Assembly (NCBI GenBank): GCA_004560045.1
Contig: SFWF01000022.1
Location: forward strand, 1-19,547
DNA length: 19,547 nucleotides
Origin: a bacterium
GTDB lineage: Bacteria > Bacillota > Clostridia > Oscillospirales > Acutalibacteraceae
Direction: 5' to 3'
The notes below the pieces were generated by a model, which was not told the DNA's origin, searched no databases, and saw only the letters and a program-made list of their open reading frames with translations. The translations under genes were made by a program, and so were the position numbers. Of this stretch, positions 1 to 6,670 are shown in pieces; positions within the stretch are counted from its first letter, which is position 1, and each line of letters starts with the position of its first letter.

Positions 1-516
1 ACGCACAAGAACAAGAAGTACAGCGCAGAATTAAAGATGGAAGCAGTACAATCGTATCTAAAAGGAGAAGGAAGTTTACGCGAGATATGCAAAAAGTTTG
101 AAATATCAAATCACCATACGCTCAGAGATTGGATTATGTGGTATAATGGTCATAGAGAATTTAAGGAGCGCAGTAGCGCCAAGGGAGAAATCTATATGAC
201 CAAGGGAAGAAAGACAACGCAAGAAGAACGGGCAAAGATCGTAGCGTTCTGCATTGAGCACAACAAGGATTACGGTTTAACAGTAGAAACTTACAGCGTG
301 TCGTACCAGCAAGTCTACGCATGGGTGCGCAAATATGAAGAAGGCGGAGTAGACAAACTGAGGGACAACCGAGGAAGAACGAAACCGGTTGAAGAAATGA
401 CCGAAGTTGAAAAACTCAAGGTAGAAATGAAGATACTTGAAGCAAAGAACAGACAACTTGAAATTGAGAATGCTTTCATAAAAAAACTACAGGAGCTGAA
501 AGGTGGTGGTCGCTGA
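1..516 (+). CDS. IS3-family transposase OrfA (5' partial)
   Basis: This is the DNA-binding subunit of an IS3/IS150-type transposase. The reading frame is open from base 1, so the gene starts before the window; the ATG at 37 is internal (residues before it, YSAELK, belong to the usual N-terminal HTH opening). Two helix-turn-helix units are visible: one around SLREICKKFEIS (nt 73-108) and one around YSVSYQQVYAWVRKY (nt 292-336). The C-terminus is a leucine-zipper-like coiled coil (LKVEMKILEAKNRQLEIEN, nt 415-471) that normally mediates OrfA/OrfAB multimerisation. The stop is at 514-516, after the frameshift site at 480-486. It overlaps orfB in the -1 frame. Confidence 0.88.
   Translation, partial: THKNKKYSAELKMEAVQSYLKGEGSLREICKKFEISNHHTLRDWIMWYNGHREFKERSSAKGEIYMTKGRKTTQEERAKIVAFCIEHNKDYGLTVETYSVSYQQVYAWVRKYEEGGVDKLRDNRGRTKPVEEMTEVEKLKVEMKILEAKNRQLEIENAFIKKLQELKGGGR
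480..486 (+). promoter_or_regulatory. Programmed -1 ribosomal frameshift site (A AAA AAA)
   Basis: Seven consecutive A residues sit in the correct phase for a -1 slip (0-frame ATA-AAA-AAA-CTA). Slipping moves ribosomes from orfA into the open orfB frame. The overlap window (468-516) lies around it. A purine-rich, Shine-Dalgarno-like AGGAG at 491-495 follows. Slippery A runs of this kind are known in the IS3 family. Confidence 0.75.
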
Positions 517-1418
517 CCGGAGTACGGCAGGAGCATATCTACATAGCAATTGAATTTCTTAACGTCCACAAGGGATATTCCATAAAAGAAATATGTATTG
601 CGTTGAAATTAAACAGATCTTCTTACTACAAGTGGAAAAAGAGGAAACAAAGCAAACGTGAGCTTTTGAACATACAAATCACAGAATACGTAAAGGATTA
701 CTATGAAGAAAGCAATGGAGTTCTCGGATACAGACAGATGTGCATTAACATTAACCGAGAGAAAATCAATGAACTTCCTCACAGAATTAACGTTAAGAGA
801 GTACGCCGAATTATGCGCATACTCGGACTTAAATCCGTCATTCGCAGAAAACGTCCGGATTATGTGAAATCTACACCTGAAATTACCGCCCAGAACGTAC
901 TTAACAGAGATTTCAAGGCAACCGTTCCGTTCGAGAAATGGCTTACCGACGTTACAGAGTTTAAGTATTACATTGGACCCGAGGTAAAGAAGCTCTATCT
1001 ATCTGCAATTCTTGATCTTTATGACAGACGAATCATTGCATACAAGATCGGCGACAGCAACAACAATGAATTAGTTTTCACAACGTTTGATGAAGCGAGA
1101 AGTCTTTATCCTGACGCAAAGCCTATCTTCCACAGTGACAGAGGATTTCAGTACACAAACAAGGTTTTTCACCAAAAGCTCGTTGATGCGGGTATGATCC
1201 AAAGCATGTCCCGTGTCGGCAGGTGCCTTGACAACGCTCCGATGGAGGGTTGGTGGGGTATCATAAAGTCCGAAATGTACTATCTTAAAAAGTTTACGAA
1301 TCGTGAAGCTCTCGTTTCTGCTATTGAAGATTACATACACTTTTACAACACTCGCCGCTACCAGAAGCGTCTGAATTGCATGACACCGTGCGAATATTAC
1401 CTTTCCACCGCCGCGTGA
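486..1418 (+). CDS. IS3-family transposase OrfB, DDE integrase, made by -1 frameshift
   Basis: This is the catalytic part of the IS3-type transposase (rve integrase core). The triad is intact: Asp codon at 948 (TDVTEF), Asp codon at 1137 (HSDRG) and Glu codon at 1245 (NAPMEGWWG), with 35 residues between the last two, the DD(35)E spacing of the family. A HTH_21-like region precedes it (nt ~660-860). The frame is open from 468 and has no ATG before the catalytic core. The only conventional alternative start is TTG at 603, which would cut off conserved N-terminal sequence (RQEHIYIAIEFLNVHKGYS). Synthesis as an OrfAB fusion from the slippery site at 480-486 is therefore most likely. The gene looks intact. 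Confidence 0.88.
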   Translation, partial: TTGAERWWSLTGVRQEHIYIAIEFLNVHKGYSIKEICIALKLNRSSYYKWKKRKQSKRELLNIQITEYVKDYYEESNGVLGYRQMCININREKINELPHRINVKRVRRIMRILGLKSVIRRKRPDYVKSTPEITAQNVLNRDFKATVPFEKWLTDVTEFKYYIGPEVKKLYLSAILDLYDRRIIAYKIGDSNNNELVFTTFDEARSLYPDAKPIFHSDRGFQYTNKVFHQKLVDAGMIQSMSRVGRCLDNAPMEGWWGIIKSEMYYLKKFTNREALVSAIEDYIHFYNTRRYQKRLNCMTPCEYYLSTAA

Positions 1419-1424
1419 CGAAAA

Positions 1425-1454
1425 ATCTCCCCCTGCTGCGCAGCAGGGGGAGAT
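1425..1454. repeat. 30-bp perfect palindrome, terminator-like on the minus strand
   Basis: Arms ATCTCCCCCTGCTGC (1425-1439) and their exact reverse complement (1440-1454) give an uninterrupted palindrome. Reading on the minus strand the hairpin is followed by five T (1421-1425 are A), so it could terminate minus-strand transcription leaving the ATP-grasp gene. On the plus strand no T tract follows. It lies just after orfB, inside the inferred IS end. It may belong to a family of GC-rich intergenic palindromes. Confidence 0.7.
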
Positions 1455-1495
1455 GAAAGAATCTATTCATTTAACCTATTCTTTTTGTTTTTTAT

Positions 1496-1524
1496 CCTGT
1501 CTACTTGACAGGGGGCACATTACA
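1496..1524 (-). repeat. Putative right terminal inverted repeat of the IS3 element
   Basis: Read inward (minus strand), the sequence begins TGTAATGTGCCCCCTGTC and contains a small internal inverted repeat (CCTGTC/GACAGG). Starting with TG and a C-rich run is typical of IS3 ends. The matching left end is outside the window, so this is inferred. Confidence 0.5.
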
Positions 1525-1545
1525 TTGATATGCACTTCGGATTTT

Positions 1546-2559
1546 TTATTTAAGATTTTTAATATACTTTTTAAACTGCGGCAGCATTCCGATCTTGTCG
1601 GGAACGTGGGGCGGCATCTGAAGAATATCGTGACCCGGGAAGGGATTTCCCTCGATAAGCAGGGGGCCGTTTTCGGTAACGGCTACGTCCCAGCCTACGT
1701 ATCCGACCTGCGGCACGACGGTAGCGGCCTTAAGCACCATTTCTACCGACTCCTTCCAGCAGGGCAGCTGCCGGCCCTTTATGGGGCAGTTTGTGAAGGG
1801 GTGAGTATCGTAATAGATACTATCCTTATCGAAGGCGGGATATTCGATAATTCCCGTTTCGATATTTATGGGGGCGGCCATACCGCCTGCGTTAATATTG
1901 TCCACAAAACGTCCGCCGTTTCCTATTCGGATAAAGGCGTAAACGATATGCGGTTCGCCGTCGGTAAGCACGGTTACAATGCGGTAGGTGTTGACCGAAT
2001 GTGGATAGAGGGCCGAAATATCCTTATGCTGAACGACGAACTCCTCGCAAAGGCCGCTTTTTATCTCCTTAAGATGCTCGAAAAGGGTCTCGGGGGAAGG
2101 ATAATCGGATACGGTTATCTTTTCTACTCCCCTTCCGCAGGCCTCGGCGGTGGGCTTGGAGATTATAATATCGAGGCCGCTTAAAAACTCGGTAAAGGAG
2201 GAGATATCGGCCGTTTCCATATCGATCCATTTACGGCCGAGAAACTCTCCGAAGGTATTATTAAACTCGATCTTATTATCGAGAATATGATAATACTCCT
2301 TATCGTTAAGCAGGGTAACTATAGTATTATTTATGCCGCGGGTCACGTAGGTGGCGCGTTGCTCCGCGTTTAGGTTCCACCACTCGCAAAGCTGATAATC
2401 CTTATAGCCTGCCCCGTATTTGAGGCCGCACCTTACGATATCGAAAAAGAGCTTTATACGGCTTATTTTAGTTTTTTTATGAATAGCCTTAACGGTTCTG
2501 AAAAGGCCCTTATAGTCCATTCCGAGGATGCGTTTTATAAGGTATATTATCCTACGCAT
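1546..2559 (-). CDS. Sugar-transfer-associated ATP-grasp domain protein
   Basis: The 337-residue protein resembles the ATPgrasp_ST family, whose members sit in polysaccharide or cell-surface loci and are presumed to ligate a carboxylate to an amine or thiol using ATP; the substrate is unknown. Residues 10-110 hold the family N-terminal region. An ATP-binding loop around KPTAEACGRG (135-144), the SVNTYRIVTV strand (188-197), and the metal-binding Asp291, Glu304 and Asn306 in GWDVAVTENGPLLIEGNPF give the ATP-grasp core. It starts 3 nt after the Mrp gene with an AAAGGA site inside that gene's end, so the two are co-transcribed. Its 3' end lies 22 bp from the inferred IS end; the C-terminus looks complete. 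Confidence 0.8.
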   Translation of the reverse strand: MRRIIYLIKRILGMDYKGLFRTVKAIHKKTKISRIKLFFDIVRCGLKYGAGYKDYQLCEWWNLNAEQRATYVTRGINNTIVTLLNDKEYYHILDNKIEFNNTFGEFLGRKWIDMETADISSFTEFLSGLDIIISKPTAEACGRGVEKITVSDYPSPETLFEHLKEIKSGLCEEFVVQHKDISALYPHSVNTYRIVTVLTDGEPHIVYAFIRIGNGGRFVDNINAGGMAAPINIETGIIEYPAFDKDSIYYDTHPFTNCPIKGRQLPCWKESVEMVLKAATVVPQVGYVGWDVAVTENGPLLIEGNPFPGHDILQMPPHVPDKIGMLPQFKKYIKNLK

Positions 2560-2562
2560 ATT

Positions 2563-3414
2563 TTATTTATCCTTTAAAACTTCTTCAAGGCTATCCGAAG
2601 CCGCTTCCATATATTCGGCGTTTATAAATTCGAATTTTCCTTCGTCGGCGGCGGCCGCAAGGCTTACGTCGATGGGTATCTGAGCCAAGAGCTTAACGAA
2701 AAGCTCGTCGGCTACGGTTTCGGTTTTTCCTTCGCCGAAAATTCTGAACTCGGCTCCGCAGTCGGGGCAACGGACGTAGGCCATATTCTCAACTATTCCG
2801 AGTACGGGGATATTCATAGCCTCGGCCATATTATAGGCCTTTTTAACGATCAAGGAAACAAGCTCCTGCGGCGAGGTAACGATTACGATACCGTCGACGG
2901 GAAGAGACTGAAATACCGTAAGGGGAACGTCGCCCGTTCCGGGAGGCATATCGACGAACATATAGTCGATCTCATCCCAGCATACGTCGGTCCAAAACTG
3001 AGTAACGGCGCCTGCGATAACGGGTCCGCGCCATACGACGGGGGCTTCCTCATCCTCTAAAAGAAGGTTTACCGACATAATTTTAATTCCGCCTGCGGTA
3101 ACGGCGGGAAGAATTCCCTTGTCGTTAGCGAGGGCGCGGTCGTGTATTCCGAACATTTTAGGAATAGATGGGCCGGTAATATCAGCGTCGAGGATAGCGG
3201 TTTTATAGCCCTTGCGGCTCATCTCAACCGCAAGCATAGCGGTAACGAGGGACTTTCCTACGCCGCCCTTTCCGCTTACAACACCGATAACCCTTTTGAC
3301 CTTACTGAACTCGTTCAAAGCCGACTTGGGGGGAGCGGCATGCTCGCCCGCCTTAGAACAACCTGCGCAGTTACCGTCGCAGGAGGTCTCATTGCATTTT
3401 CTTTCTTCTGACAT
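2563..3414 (-). CDS. Mrp/NBP35-family Fe-S cluster carrier ATPase
   Basis: The protein is a P-loop ATPase of the Mrp/ApbC/Nbp35 group, cytosolic carriers that deliver Fe-S clusters to apoproteins. A deviant Walker A (GVVSGKGGVGKS, residues 44-55) is followed by DADITGPSIP and the VDMPPGTGD box. An N-terminal cysteine cluster (C7, C12, C16, C19) resembles the ferredoxin-like head of Nbp35, and a CPDC pair (C216, C219) is the bridging-cluster motif of the dimer. The ATG at 3414 was preferred over GTG at 3423 because GGAGTG, which contains that GTG, is then a well-spaced ribosome binding site. It leads a two-gene unit with the ATP-grasp gene. Client proteins are not evident. Confidence 0.88.
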   Translation of the reverse strand: MSEERKCNETSCDGNCAGCSKAGEHAAPPKSALNEFSKVKRVIGVVSGKGGVGKSLVTAMLAVEMSRKGYKTAILDADITGPSIPKMFGIHDRALANDKGILPAVTAGGIKIMSVNLLLEDEEAPVVWRGPVIAGAVTQFWTDVCWDEIDYMFVDMPPGTGDVPLTVFQSLPVDGIVIVTSPQELVSLIVKKAYNMAEAMNIPVLGIVENMAYVRCPDCGAEFRIFGEGKTETVADELFVKLLAQIPIDVSLAAAADEGKFEFINAEYMEAASDSLEEVLKDK

Positions 3415-3446
3415 TTTATTCACTCCGATTTATAAGGTTTTAAAAT

Positions 3447-3475
3447 ATTATACCTCTTAAATCGATATTTTTCAA
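3447..3475 (-). promoter_or_regulatory. Sigma-A promoter of the mrp-ATP-grasp unit
   Basis: On the minus strand TTGAAA (3470-3475) and TATAAT (3447-3452) are separated by 17 bp, just upstream of the Mrp start. Confidence 0.7.
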
Positions 3476-3481
3476 GACCGT

Positions 3482-4393
3482 CTAAAAAATTGTTTCAATA
3501 TGTTTTGAGGAATTCGGCGGAGAATAGGTAAAGCGCTCGATCTTATCGCCCTCATAGAAGTAATCGAAGGCCTTTGACGGGGTCTCGTCGAAGCTGTCGA
3601 TTATTATAAGCTTTACCTTCATTTTTTCGGGGATAATGCTTTTTATGTAGACGCTTGCCGTCTGACCGACCCTTACCCCCTCCTTCGGCTCGGCAAGTCC
3701 TGCAAGATTCGGGGCAAGCTCGACGAAAATTCCGTAGCTTTCAACGCTTCTGACTATTCCCGAAACTGTATCCCCCGCGCTTATACGGTCGGCGTTTTCC
3801 TGCCAAGTACCGAGAAGCTCCTTATGGGAAAGGGTTATTCGGCCGCTATCGTCGATGCTTTTTACGATGACTCTGATATCGTCGCCCGTACCGAAACGGT
3901 CGGAAGGATGGGATATTCGGGACACCGAGACCGAATCTATGGGAAGCAGGGCTATAATTCCGCAGCCTATGTCGCAGAAGGCTCCAAAGGACTCGAGATG
4001 GGTGATTTTTGCGTCGATTATATCGCCCGGGGCAAGGCCGTTTATAAATTCGTTGCGGCATTTTTGCTGTGCCCTTCTTCGGGAAAGTATAGCGTAGGGA
4101 CGGTTATGCGAGTCGGTTCTGATCTCCTCAACGGTAAAACAGACCTGCCTGCCGACCCTTGAAATAAGGGCTATATCACGGGTTACGCCCTCGGCAATAC
4201 CTATTGCGCCCTCGGTCCTCGGAATCATACCCTTCATTCCGCCGAGGTTTACAAGCAGATTATGCTCCCCGTCGCACATATAGGCCGTCGCCTCTAAAAT
4301 TTCGCCCGAAGAAGCCGCTTCGTAAAGCTTTTCGGCGGTATAGCTTCTTTTTTCCTCGTTTTTATTTCTTCCCTCGGGATAAAAGCCCAGCAT
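3482..4393 (-). CDS. Protein with three S1 RNA-binding domains
   Basis: The 303-residue protein is built of S1/OB-fold repeats at about 29-108, 121-193 and 205-266. The clearest S1 signatures are THLESFGAFCDIGCGIIALLPI (second) and VRSVESYGIFVELAPNLAGLAEP (third), with RITLSHKELLG closing the second. Such clostridial proteins are often labelled ribosomal protein S1, but three repeats are fewer than in classical S1, so it is more probably an RNA-binding accessory protein. The exact role is unknown. The ATG at 4393 has AAAGG ten bases upstream. No terminator is seen after the stop, so some transcripts may run into the Mrp gene, 67 bp downstream. Confidence 0.75.
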   Translation of the reverse strand: MLGFYPEGRNKNEEKRSYTAEKLYEAASSGEILEATAYMCDGEHNLLVNLGGMKGMIPRTEGAIGIAEGVTRDIALISRVGRQVCFTVEEIRTDSHNRPYAILSRRRAQQKCRNEFINGLAPGDIIDAKITHLESFGAFCDIGCGIIALLPIDSVSVSRISHPSDRFGTGDDIRVIVKSIDDSGRITLSHKELLGTWQENADRISAGDTVSGIVRSVESYGIFVELAPNLAGLAEPKEGVRVGQTASVYIKSIIPEKMKVKLIIIDSFDETPSKAFDYFYEGDKIERFTYSPPNSSKHIETIF

Positions 4394-4475
4394 ATTCTAT
4401 CAACCTTTCTTTTTTGGTGGGTTAATTATATATATGCGTAGCTTTTAAATATAATTATTAAATTTCGGGGCAAGA

Positions 4476-4499
4476 TATAATTGAAATTTTTACGAGGTG
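4476..4499 (+). promoter_or_regulatory. -10 element and ribosome binding site of the alpha/beta hydrolase gene
   Basis: A TATAAT box (4476-4481) has no convincing -35 partner. GAGGTG (4494-4499) sits six bases before TTG at 4506 in the same layout as the GAGGTG-ATG of the gene at 6671. This argues for the TTG start over the GTG embedded in the site. Confidence 0.5.
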
Positions 4500-4505
4500 A
4501 TCTTT

Positions 4506-5426
4506 TTGATTTCTGTTCTTGCTGTTTTAAGCGTAGCTTTACTTATTCTTTTTATAATCGCCGCTACGGCGGTCGGTATGAATATGGCGGTAATTCGGCA
4601 AAAGGACCGCGGAGGCGCGGAGGCTTTAGGCGAATTTGACAGAACCTATAAGCAGTATATCGACGAGGGTAAAAGATGGCTAAAGGAAAGGTCCTGCGAG
4701 GAGCAGTATATTACCTCCTTCGACGGACTGAGACTATACGGAAGGCTGTTCAGAAACGGCGACAGCGATACGACCATAATTATGATGCACGGCTTTCGCT
4801 CTACCGCCGAGCACGATTTTTCCTGCGCCTTTGAGTTCTATTTTAACAAAGGCTTTAATCTGCTTATCCCCGACCAGCGGTCTCACGGAAAAAGTGAAGG
4901 AAAATTTATTACCTACGGCGCCTTTGAGAGCCGTGACGTCCTTTCCTGGGCAGAGCATATAAACGAAATTTTTCCAAACGGAAGCCTTTATCTGACGGGG
5001 GTCTCCATGGGGGCTACCACCGTTCTTATGTCCACAGAGCAGGGCCTTCCCTCGAACGTTTTGGGGATAATAGCCGACTGTGGCTTTACGAGTCCCGCCG
5101 AAATAATCAAAAAGGTTATGAGGGAGGATCTACGGGTACCTTTATTTCCTTTTTATTATACTACGAGGGTTGTGACAAGGCTTATTACGGGCTTTGATTT
5201 CGAGAAATACAGCGCGGTCAGGGCGGTCAGGGAATGTAAGGTGCCGATTCTTTTTCTTCACGGAAAAAGCGACGGCTTCGTCCCCTTTTCTATGGGAGAG
5301 GAGATATACTCGGCCGCCGCCTGCCGTAAAAAGGCGGTTTGGGTAGAAGGGGCTGACCACGGCTGCTCCTTTTTAATTGATAGAGAGGGCTGTACCAAAG
5401 CGCTTTACGGATTTTTGGGAATATGA
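4506..5426 (+). CDS. Membrane-anchored alpha/beta hydrolase
   Basis: A serine hydrolase of the alpha/beta fold, probably attached to the membrane by an N-terminal hydrophobic helix (about residues 2-27). The oxyanion strand MMHGF (93-97), nucleophile elbow GVSMG (Ser167), acid in HGKSDGFVP (Asp256) and base in GADHG (His285) form a complete triad. Overall it matches clostridial proteins annotated as alpha/beta fold hydrolases with an exposed catalytic domain. The substrate cannot be told. The TTG start is chosen from ribosome-binding-site spacing; GTG at 4497 would add three residues. It converges on the DAP dehydrogenase gene and shares a bidirectional terminator with it. Confidence 0.82.
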   Translation: MISVLAVLSVALLILFIIAATAVGMNMAVIRQKDRGGAEALGEFDRTYKQYIDEGKRWLKERSCEEQYITSFDGLRLYGRLFRNGDSDTTIIMMHGFRSTAEHDFSCAFEFYFNKGFNLLIPDQRSHGKSEGKFITYGAFESRDVLSWAEHINEIFPNGSLYLTGVSMGATTVLMSTEQGLPSNVLGIIADCGFTSPAEIIKKVMREDLRVPLFPFYYTTRVVTRLITGFDFEKYSAVRAVRECKVPILFLHGKSDGFVPFSMGEEIYSAAACRKKAVWVEGADHGCSFLIDREGCTKALYGFLGI

Positions 5427-5469
5427 GGCAGTAAAAAGCTTCTACGCTCCCCATTTATACTATACAAAA

Positions 5470-5500
5470 AACGGATACCGAAGCTTTTTCGGTATCCGTT
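5470..5500. terminator. Bidirectional intrinsic terminator
   Basis: A 13-bp perfect stem (5470-5482 with 5488-5500) and a five-base loop lie between two convergent genes. T-rich sequence follows on both strands (six T on the minus strand; ACTTTTAATTTT on the plus strand). Confidence 0.85.
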
Positions 5501-5546
5501 ACTTTTAATTTTGTATTCGAGTCGCCTATGACACCGACCCCTACGC

Positions 5547-6530
5547 TTAAAGCATAGCTTTGCGGAGTTCTTCGGGGGATTTTACCGAAAGATATGCGGG
5601 TGGAAGGTCGAAAATGGTCTTACAGCCCGTAAAGCCTTCCTTTTTCATACGAACGGCGGCACGGGCGCAGGCAACTATTACGCTTGCGGTAAATTCGGGG
5701 TTGGAGTCGAGCTTTAAGCTATACTCGATTATATGGGTATTCTCGCCCTCCCAGCCTGTCTTTCCGCTACGAATAACGAAGCCGCCGTGAGGGATTCCGT
5801 TATGGTCTCGCTTCAGCTCTTCCATAGTTATGAAATGAACGGTGGTATCGTAGTCGGCAAAATAGTTGGGCATAGTTTTAATTTCGTTTTCTATTCTCGC
5901 CTTGTCCGCGTCCTCGGCGGCTACCACGAAGCACTCGCGAAGATGCTTCTCGCGGGTAGTAAGCTCGGGGGCTTTACCGCTTCTTACCGCTTCAAGGGCA
6001 GAGTCGACGGGGATAGTGTACTGCCTTGCGTCAAGAACGCCCTCTATCCTTCTGATGGCGTCGGAATGACCCTGACTTACCCCCTTGCCCCAGAAGGTAT
6101 AGTCCTTGCCCTCGGGGAGGATGCAGGAGGCATAGAGGCGGTTAAGCGAGAACATACCGGGATCCCAGCCGCAGGAGATAACGGCGATATTTCCGCCCTC
6201 CCTGGCCGCCTTGTCCACATTATCAAAATGCTCGGGGATCTTAGCGTGTGTATCGAAGGAATCGATAACGCTGAAATACTTTGCGTATTCGGGGGTCTGA
6301 ACGGGAAGGTCGGTAGCAGAGCCGCCGCAGAGGATGAGCAGGTCGATCTCGTCCTTGTGAGCTAAGATATCGTCGATATGATAGACGGGGGCATCCCCTA
6401 AAATCTTAACCGATTCGGGGGGTCTTCTTGTGAAAATGGCACGAAGCTCCATATCGGGATTTTGTCTCACCGCACATTCGATTCCGCGGCCGAGGTTTCC
6501 GTAGCCTAAAATTCCAATTTTTATACTCAT
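5547..6530 (-). CDS. ddh: meso-Diaminopimelate dehydrogenase
   Basis: The enzyme catalyses NADPH-dependent reductive amination of L-2-amino-6-oxopimelate (tetrahydrodipicolinate form) to meso-diaminopimelate in one step, bypassing the succinylase/acetylase branches of lysine and peptidoglycan synthesis. The N-terminal Rossmann motif GYGNLG (9-14), the SCGWDPGMFSLNR segment, the WGKGVSQGHSDAIRRI segment and a HGGFVIRSGKTG loop are characteristic of Ddh. Length (327) is typical for the family. AAGGAG lies nine bases before the ATG. The gene is transcribed alone from a divergent promoter region shared with the CocE-type gene. Confidence 0.93.
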   Translation of the reverse strand: MSIKIGILGYGNLGRGIECAVRQNPDMELRAIFTRRPPESVKILGDAPVYHIDDILAHKDEIDLLILCGGSATDLPVQTPEYAKYFSVIDSFDTHAKIPEHFDNVDKAAREGGNIAVISCGWDPGMFSLNRLYASCILPEGKDYTFWGKGVSQGHSDAIRRIEGVLDARQYTIPVDSALEAVRSGKAPELTTREKHLRECFVVAAEDADKARIENEIKTMPNYFADYDTTVHFITMEELKRDHNGIPHGGFVIRSGKTGWEGENTHIIEYSLKLDSNPEFTASVIVACARAAVRMKKEGFTGCKTIFDLPPAYLSVKSPEELRKAML

Positions 6531-6569
6531 TATTTAAGTCTCCTTGAGGATTTTTTGTACTTTTATGAT

Positions 6570-6598
6570 ATGTTATTTTAACTCTAAAAAACCGTCAA
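6570..6598 (-). promoter_or_regulatory. Candidate sigma-A promoter of ddh
   Basis: On the minus strand TTGACG (6593-6598) and TAACAT (6570-6575) are 17 bp apart, about 40 bp before the ddh start. The -10 box is a weak match. Confidence 0.5.
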
Positions 6599-6615
6599 GT
6601 CAAGAAAAAACGGTC

Positions 6616-6644
6616 TTGCAAAGGGAATTTTTGTGTGATATAAT
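6616..6644 (+). promoter_or_regulatory. Sigma-A promoter of the CocE/NonD hydrolase gene
   Basis: TTGCAA (6616-6621), 17-bp spacer, TATAAT (6639-6644), followed by GAGGTG at 6658 and ATG at 6671. Confidence 0.7.
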
Positions 6645-6670
6645 TCGCTTAAATCGCGAGGTGATTTTTT

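Larger units (their letters stand above)
1..1524 (+). mobile_element. IS3-family insertion sequence (IS150-like), left end outside the window
   Basis: The segment carries the two-gene layout of IS3 elements: an HTH-plus-coiled-coil orfA, then a DDE integrase orfB in the -1 frame, joined by a slippery A7 run. The left end lies before base 1. The right end is inferred at 1524, where an inward-reading terminal sequence would begin TGTAATGTGCCCCCTG on the minus strand; IS3 ends normally start with TG. Without the left end the inverted repeat and the target duplication cannot be confirmed. Codon choice is more AT-rich than in the neighbouring glg genes, as expected of a mobile element. Confidence 0.85.

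Noticed and set aside
1453..2184. Plus-strand open frame opposite the ATP-grasp gene
   Set aside because: It overlaps a gene with recognisable ATP-grasp motifs on the other strand and starts inside the IS palindrome, with no ribosome binding site.
5733..6365. Plus-strand open frame opposite ddh
   Set aside because: It is the shadow of ddh, which is certain, and has no recognisable motifs.
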